Shown: positions 59,802 to 64,000 of the stretch, in pieces
Layout of the letters: each line of letters opens with the position of its first letter
How positions within the stretch are numbered: the first letter of the stretch is position 1
From: an uncultured Clostridia bacterium
GTDB lineage: Bacteria > Bacillota > Clostridia > Christensenellales > Borkfalkiaceae
Length of the DNA: 64,000 nucleotides
Direction: 5' to 3'
NCBI GenBank assembly: GCA_944368925.1
Contig: CALVXG010000003.1
Coordinates: 124,001-188,000 of the forward strand
The notes under the pieces: generated by a model
What the model saw: only the letters and a program-made list of their open reading frames with translations
Database searches by the model: none
Told to the model about the DNA's origin: nothing
Program-made: the position numbers and the translations under genes

Positions 59802-60685
59802 AACGTATATGCAACCCCGCTCTCTTTTAAAACCTGCCCCGCTCTCTCACGCAGCGAAAACTTCCCCGCCGCCAGAAGAATGAGAAAATTCCCTTCCTTG
59901 TCCGTCTCTTCCCAATGCGGTTTTCCGTCCGCAAATTCGAATACCGTATATCCGTTTTCACGGCGAACGATCCCCTTTATCCGATGACAGAACGCCGAAA
60001 GCTTTTCGCCCAGCGCACAGAGCTCTTCCGCGGAAAGGATCTCCTGAAATTCCGCTTTTGCCTTCTGCACGGTGATGTCCTCGATCTGCGCGGGCAGGGT
60101 GCGCTCTTTGACCGCAAAGTTTTCGTCTTCCAGACGCGCCCCTGTCGTAAAATACAGCGGCGCGTCCGCATTCAGCGCGCGCACCGCGCCTTCCAGCCGC
60201 ACAAGGCTCGCCTTGTCCGCAAGATCCGTCTTGTTCACCAAAATGACGTCCGCCGCCGCGATCTGCATCTTGACCGCATTTAGGGCATAGAGTACTTTTT
60301 CCGCGTTCCGCGCATCCACGATGCATACCGCCCCGCGCATGCGGTACGGCTCTCTCACCCGCCCGTTGATAAACGCCAGAATCTTCCGCATCTGAAAAGG
60401 ATTGGAAAGCCCCGACGTTTCCACGATCACGCGCTCGTACCCCTCTTCCGAAAGGGCGATCATCGCTTCCGCAAACTTTTCGCTGCGGCAGCTGCAGAAC
60501 ACCGACCCGTCGAAAATACTCTCCACTTTCACCGCCGCGTGTTTTAGCAGCGCGCCGTCTACGTCTTCCGCCCCGAAATCGTTTACCAAAACCGCGTTCC
60601 GCCCCGGGTGCCGCGCCAGAAAATCTTTGACAAACGTCGTCTTCCCGCTGCCCAGATACCCCAGCACAAACCACACTTCCGTCAT
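59795..60685 (-). CDS. CobW/COG0523-family GTPase
   Basis: This 296-residue G3E GTPase has Walker A GYLGSGKTT (residues about 9-17), the metal-binding region VFCSCRSEKF near residue 62, a VETSGLSNPF Walker B-like segment near residue 88 and NKTD near residue 146. The usual CxCC motif of zinc metallochaperones reads CSCR here, so the third Cys is missing. The family delivers metals or metal cofactors. Here a role in loading or handling the corrinoid, its Fe-S activator or the zinc of the UroD-type enzyme is plausible. The ATG at 60685 overlaps the preceding stop by one base (TGATG). Confidence 0.85.
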   Translation of the reverse strand: MTEVWFVLGYLGSGKTTFVKDFLARHPGRNAVLVNDFGAEDVDGALLKHAAVKVESIFDGSVFCSCRSEKFAEAMIALSEEGYERVIVETSGLSNPFQMRKILAFINGRVREPYRMRGAVCIVDARNAEKVLYALNAVKMQIAAADVILVNKTDLADKASLVRLEGAVRALNADAPLYFTTGARLEDENFAVKERTLPAQIEDITVQKAKAEFQEILSAEELCALGEKLSAFCHRIKGIVRRENGYTVFEFADGKPHWEETDKEGNFLILLAAGKFSLRERAGQVLKESGVAYTLC

Positions 60686-62043
60686 CAGAGCTTCGCCTCG
60701 ATTTCCTTGCTCAGTTCGTCCAGCCCCGGTATGATCGACGAGTATTTCAGCTCCCCGTTGATCAGCATGCTCGGCAGCTGCTTGATCCCCATCTTCATCA
60801 CGCGCGCGATGTTCTCTTTCACCGTGAATTTGTATTCCACGACGTCGATCTTGTCGCCGTATTTCTCCTTCGCCGCATTCGCCATGCCCATCATGTACGT
60901 GCACGCCGCACAGCTGGACGAATCCAGCGTGAATACCTCGATCAAAGGCTTTTTCAGATGCGCATAATCGGGGATCACGATGTCGAATTTACTGTAATCC
61001 GTCGCTTCGTAATTTTTGACGAGCTCCTTCACCTTTTCGTATTCGAGCACCGCCTGCGCCGCGCCGATCGTGTTCTCCACGGGCACGTCGTACGGCATGT
61101 CACAACCCGGCGATACGATAAAATTGTGGTTGCTGTCCTTCACGCTGTCGATCAGCTCCACCACGTATTTCATGTTGTCCTGCTGCGATCCGTGCAGCAT
61201 CACCGTCGTCAGCGGTATGTTCCCGCCGACCGCCACGTTGTATTTCTCCGTGATCGGACGTATGTCCGCTATGCGGATATTCTCGTCCACCGAGATCGAA
61301 TCGGGATTCGTCTTGCACATACATTCGATGTTCCGCGTCGCGTCCCCGCAGACAAAGAAAGAACTGTATACGCCCATCTTGCGTATCTCTTCAAAAATTT
61401 TCGTGTACGGCGCAGTCAAAAATTCTTCAAAATGATCGGAACTGATCTGCGATACCAACGGGTCTACCACCGCAATGACGTCCATCCCCGCTTCCACGTA
61501 CAACTTTGCTTCCGCGATGATAAAATCCGCACAATACGCGATCAGATCAGAAACATATTCGGGTTCGTCGAACATGTCCATGAATATCTCCGTCCCCCTT
61601 AGATGCGACGCCAGCGTGAACGGCCCGCATACCAGCCCGTACAGAGCCGTCGTCTCCCCTACGCTCGCTTTCAGCCGCTCCATCGTCCGCAGGATCATCG
61701 GCAGCCTGCCGCTCTCTTTCGTCGGCATCTTGCAGCGGCACGGTATCAGCCGCGCTTCGTCGTACGGATGCGTCTTCACCGTCGGAGGCGTGTCCTCCGA
61801 CCACTGCAATTCGCACCCGAGTATCTCCGCTTCCACCTGCAGATCAAAAAGCACCGGCTGCCCGTCCGGACGATACAGCTTGTTCACTTCCATCAGCGCA
61901 TCGTACAGTTTGTCTTCGTCTTTGAGTACCTGGATCGCCGTCGCCCCCGTCAACTTCCCCGCATGGATCCCCGCAAACGGCACCCACGCAGGCCGCGCCG
62001 CCTTCTTGTGCTCCAATATGTCAAACAAAAGTTGCTTCCCCAT
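60685..62043 (-). CDS. UroD-family methyltransferase fused to a thioredoxin-like domain
   Basis: This 452-residue protein has an N-terminal UroD/MtaA-type TIM barrel (about 1-345): WVPFAGIHAGKLTG, FDLQVEAEILGC near residue 64, YGLVCGPFTLASHLRG near residue 134, and a candidate zinc-ligand segment FFVCGDATRN near residue 230. A C-terminal thioredoxin-like domain (about 366-452) has the active site C378-A-A-C381 and QLPSMLINGE with the cis-Pro. UroD-family enzymes move methyl groups between corrinoid proteins and thiols or folates. The fusion suggests thiol-redox control or methyl transfer to a thiol. AAGGAAG precedes the ATG. Confidence 0.88.
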   Translation of the reverse strand: MGKQLLFDILEHKKAARPAWVPFAGIHAGKLTGATAIQVLKDEDKLYDALMEVNKLYRPDGQPVLFDLQVEAEILGCELQWSEDTPPTVKTHPYDEARLIPCRCKMPTKESGRLPMILRTMERLKASVGETTALYGLVCGPFTLASHLRGTEIFMDMFDEPEYVSDLIAYCADFIIAEAKLYVEAGMDVIAVVDPLVSQISSDHFEEFLTAPYTKIFEEIRKMGVYSSFFVCGDATRNIECMCKTNPDSISVDENIRIADIRPITEKYNVAVGGNIPLTTVMLHGSQQDNMKYVVELIDSVKDSNHNFIVSPGCDMPYDVPVENTIGAAQAVLEYEKVKELVKNYEATDYSKFDIVIPDYAHLKKPLIEVFTLDSSSCAACTYMMGMANAAKEKYGDKIDVVEYKFTVKENIARVMKMGIKQLPSMLINGELKYSSIIPGLDELSKEIEAKL

Positions 62044-62077
62044 TCTTCCTTGTCCTTTCTTTATTTTTTTATAAAAG

Positions 62078-62102
62078 AAAGGCAGCCCAAAAGGCCGCCT
62101 TT
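62078..62102 (-). terminator. Partial terminator between the corrinoid protein and UroD-thioredoxin genes
   Basis: A 10-bp stem (62078-62087 with 62093-62102, one G-T pair) is followed on the minus strand by CTTTCTTTTAT. It lies 15 bases past the corrinoid protein stop and could lower expression of the downstream genes relative to the corrinoid protein. Confidence 0.65.
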
Positions 62103-62116
62103 TTTACACCGATCTC

Positions 62117-62749
62117 TCAGTCAAAATACGAACGCGCTTTCTCCGCCGCGCTCGCCGCGTCCGGCGTGTACGCATCCGCACCGATCTCGTCCGCAAACGC
62201 CTGCGTTACCGGCGCCCCGCCGACCATCACTTTCACTTTGTCGCGCAAGCCCGCCGCCTTCAGCGCTTCGATAATGTCTTTCTGATACATCATCGTCGTC
62301 GTCAGAAGCGAGGACAAACATACGATGTCCGCATTGTTGTCCTTCACCGCCTGCACCACTTTGTCCGCATCGCAGTCAACTCCCAGATCGATCACGCGGA
62401 TCCCCGTGCCCTCGATCATCATCTTCACAAGATTCTTGCCGATATCGTGCAGATCTCCCTTCACCGTGCAGATCACCGCCGTGCCCACAGGCTCTACGCC
62501 CGATTCCGCCAATGCAGGTTTCAACACCGCCAGCGCCGCATTCATCGCGCGCGCCGCAATCAAAACTTCCGGTACGAAAATTTCATTGTTCTTGAACTTT
62601 TCCCCGACAATCCCCATTCCGACGATCAGTCCCTGCGTCAGAATATCCTTCGGCGACGTCCCCGCTGCCAGCTCTTCCGTCACCAGCGCCGCCAGATCTT
62701 TCGCCTTGCCGCGCTGCAGCAAAGCCGACATTTCTTCAAATTTTGCCAT
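62117..62749 (-). CDS. Corrinoid (cobalamin-binding) methyltransferase protein
   Basis: This 210-residue protein has an N-terminal helical cap domain (about 1-85, with LIVGMGIVGEKFKNNEIFVPEVL) and a Rossmann B12-binding domain: KGDLHDIGKNLV near residue 98 with the axial His in DLHDIG, VIDLGVD, CLSSLLTTTM and GGAPVTQAFADEIGADAY (by position). It is the methyl carrier between the UroD-type methyltransferases flanking it and the partner of the RACo-type activator. The ATG at 62749 is preferred (GGAGG 11 bases upstream); ATG 62767 would leave a leader of only about 9 bases. The promoter carries a repeated upstream element. Confidence 0.93.
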   Translation of the reverse strand: MAKFEEMSALLQRGKAKDLAALVTEELAAGTSPKDILTQGLIVGMGIVGEKFKNNEIFVPEVLIAARAMNAALAVLKPALAESGVEPVGTAVICTVKGDLHDIGKNLVKMMIEGTGIRVIDLGVDCDADKVVQAVKDNNADIVCLSSLLTTTMMYQKDIIEALKAAGLRDKVKVMVGGAPVTQAFADEIGADAYTPDAASAAEKARSYFD

Positions 62750-62782
62750 CTCCCGTATTGCCTCCATGCAATTCTTTCCACT

Positions 62783-62890
62783 ATTATACACCCTTCTCTT
62801 CCAAAAAGATATGGCTTCCCTTGTCGCAAAAGAGTAATATCTTGCTCTGTATTCGGCCTTGCAACTCTTTAAATAGTAAAATCTTGCTCT
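62783..62890 (-). promoter_or_regulatory. Promoter of the corrinoid operon with two direct-repeat activator sites
   Basis: On the minus strand the -10 is TATAAT (62788-62783) with a weak TATCTT -35 at 17 bp. Upstream are two copies of AGAGCAAGAT-n-TTACT: plus-strand positions 62833-62848 and 62875-62890, 15 of 16 bases identical, with a centre-to-centre distance of exactly 42 bases, four helical turns. A poor -35 and paired direct repeats at about -57 to -114 are typical of AraC-family activation. Confidence 0.7.
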
Positions 62891-62931
62891 TTCTGTACTT
62901 TTTTGCGGCGGCGCACCCGCATCGCCGTTTT

Positions 62932-64000
62932 TTACGGCTTGATCTTCTTGATCTCGTCGATATAGTACTGCACGAGTTCCCATTTCGTCCCCGGCATCAG
63001 ACGATGGTCGGGGCAAGGAATGTATCCGCCCAGATCGACCAGCCTGCGGATACGCTCGATCTCCGCGTCCACCGCCGCCTTGTCCTTGCGAAGCGCCGTT
63101 TTGTCCACCGCGCCCACGCCGCGCATCTCTTTCCCGAATTTCTTGCGCGCAGGCTCAAACTGATCGCCCCACGTCCCGATCTCGATGGGGAACATCGTGT
63201 TCACCCCGTTCTCGAACCAAATCGGCAGAAGTTTTTCCGTCACGCCGTCGCAGTCCAGCGAAATAATGTCCAATCCGTATTTTTTGCAGAGTTCGTTACG
63301 CTTTTTGTAATGCTTCGCACACAGTTCTTCAAACATTACAGGCGAAATCAGCGGCCCGTTCTTGAAACAAATATCTTCCCAATAATGCGCAAAATCAAAT
63401 TTCGCCCCCGTCTTGAGCACCGCTTCCGCTACCTGATACTGCATCTCGGCGTACGTGTCGATGATCTCCGCAAACAGATCGTAATCGTCACAGATCATGT
63501 ACGACATCCCGATCACCGAAAGCATGTTCCGTATATCCCCGAGCACGCTCCCCAAATGCAGGCCGATCGGCGTGTCCCCGCGGTCTTTCTCAAACTGCTC
63601 TTTGAAATATTCCACGGGCACCCTGTCCGCCGAAAACTGCATCTTCGGCTTGTATAACTCCTCGAACGCCGCCCTGTCTTTCAACAGATAATCGTCCTCC
63701 GCAGGAATCGAACCCGCTCCGTCGCGCACCCGCTCGATCAGACCCACGCTGTTTTGCACCCGCTTGAATCCGTCCGGCAGCACTTCCAAAACTTTCGTCT
63801 CAAACCCGGGATTCAACCCGAAATTCCCGCACCGCACCCTGTACCAGTTAAAATCCCAGCCCAGAATCTTGTTCAGCTCCGCATCCGCGTCGTTTCCGTC
63901 CGCCCACGCCGCCGCAAGCTCCTTGCTGATATGTCCCTGTTGCGCCCATTCGTCCAAAAGCTCGTTCCAATACCCGAAATGCACCGCAGGCAGCCTGTCT
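62932..64000 (-). CDS. UroD-family methyltransferase, N-terminus cut by window edge
   Basis: The frame is open from 64000 to the stop at 62932 and encodes at least 356 residues of a UroD-type TIM barrel beginning DRLPAVHFGYWNELLDEW. Features include a WDFNWYRVRCGNFG region, PIGLHLGSVLGDIRNML, GAKFDFAHYWEDICFKNGPLISP and SLDCDGVTEKLLPIWFENGVN. The GTG at 63984 is probably an internal Val, because the family motif continues upstream to the window edge. Next to a corrinoid protein, it is the likely first methyltransferase (donor side) or its partner. The substrate is unknown. Confidence 0.85.
   Translation of the reverse strand, partial: DRLPAVHFGYWNELLDEWAQQGHISKELAAAWADGNDADAELNKILGWDFNWYRVRCGNFGLNPGFETKVLEVLPDGFKRVQNSVGLIERVRDGAGSIPAEDDYLLKDRAAFEELYKPKMQFSADRVPVEYFKEQFEKDRGDTPIGLHLGSVLGDIRNMLSVIGMSYMICDDYDLFAEIIDTYAEMQYQVAEAVLKTGAKFDFAHYWEDICFKNGPLISPVMFEELCAKHYKKRNELCKKYGLDIISLDCDGVTEKLLPIWFENGVNTMFPIEIGTWGDQFEPARKKFGKEMRGVGAVDKTALRKDKAAVDAEIERIRRLVDLGGYIPCPDHRLMPGTKWELVQYYIDEIKKIKP

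Overview
The window reads as chromosomal DNA of an endospore-forming, low-redundancy Gram-positive bacterium of the class Clostridia. The evidence is spoIIR, a spoIVFA/spoIVFB pair, the yqfC-yqfD-phoH-pgpH-ybeY-era operon in Bacillus/Clostridium order, strong AGGAGG-type ribosome binding sites, TTGACA/TATAAT promoters at 16-18 bp spacing, many lipoproteins, and a thiT gene under a TPP riboswitch. Base composition is GC-rich by eye, apart from a visibly AT-richer stretch at about 31-35 kb. Species-level placement is not possible from sequence alone.

Layout. 1-4 kb: sporulation and RNase G genes on the minus strand. 4.2-8.1 kb: a methionine/one-carbon operon (metF, a free-standing MetH reactivation domain, and a MetH lacking that domain). 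8.2-14.9 kb: dipeptidase, a BspA-type leucine-rich repeat lipoprotein, a PlsC-type acyltransferase, a YfbR-like HD nucleotidase, a duplicated palindromic intergenic element, and a TPP riboswitch-terminator-thiT unit. 15-20 kb: the yqfC-to-era operon. 20-30 kb: assorted housekeeping genes (FmdB zinc ribbon, M1 aminopeptidase lipoprotein, cysS, aroK, mutY, a GH78-like rhamnosidase, a sirtuin). 30.9-31.44 kb: an AT-rich region with eight exact TTATNCACA boxes, which I interpret as the replication origin although no dnaA is in the window. 31.5 kb: tRNA-Arg(ACG), followed by a lower-GC island with two small membrane/lipoprotein genes and an arsR-arsP-thioredoxin-like-arsC operon.

35.3-55.2 kb is a glycan-utilisation region. 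One minus-strand operon runs from 49.6 to 35.3 kb: a membrane-anchored protein, two LplB/LplC-type sugar permeases, a solute-binding lipoprotein, a small membrane protein, a beta-helix lipoprotein, a 1,879-residue modular lipoprotein, and a DUF4091 glycoside-hydrolase-like protein. A second operon (55.1 to 50.7 kb) encodes a GH78-like rhamnosidase and a GH35-like beta-galactosidase. Both operons start from promoters with the same upstream block (31 of 39 bases identical, exactly the same distance from the -10 box), which points to one shared activator. The AraC-family gene at 49.9-50.7 kb, divergent from one of these promoters, is the natural candidate. No ABC ATPase gene is present, as is usual for this transporter type, which shares an ATPase encoded elsewhere.

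55.6-64 kb is a corrinoid-dependent methyltransferase locus on the minus strand: a UroD-family methyltransferase (cut by the window end), a corrinoid protein, a UroD-thioredoxin fusion, a CobW-family GTPase, a BioB-like radical SAM enzyme, a RACo-type reductive activator, a DUF2284 cysteine-rich protein and a PocR-domain AraC regulator. A 16-base direct repeat (15/16 identical, 42 bp apart) sits upstream of the corrinoid-protein promoter and may be the regulator's target. This locus, with its UroD-thioredoxin fusion and CobW protein, is the best candidate here for an incompletely described system. Its methyl donor and acceptor cannot be read from the sequence.
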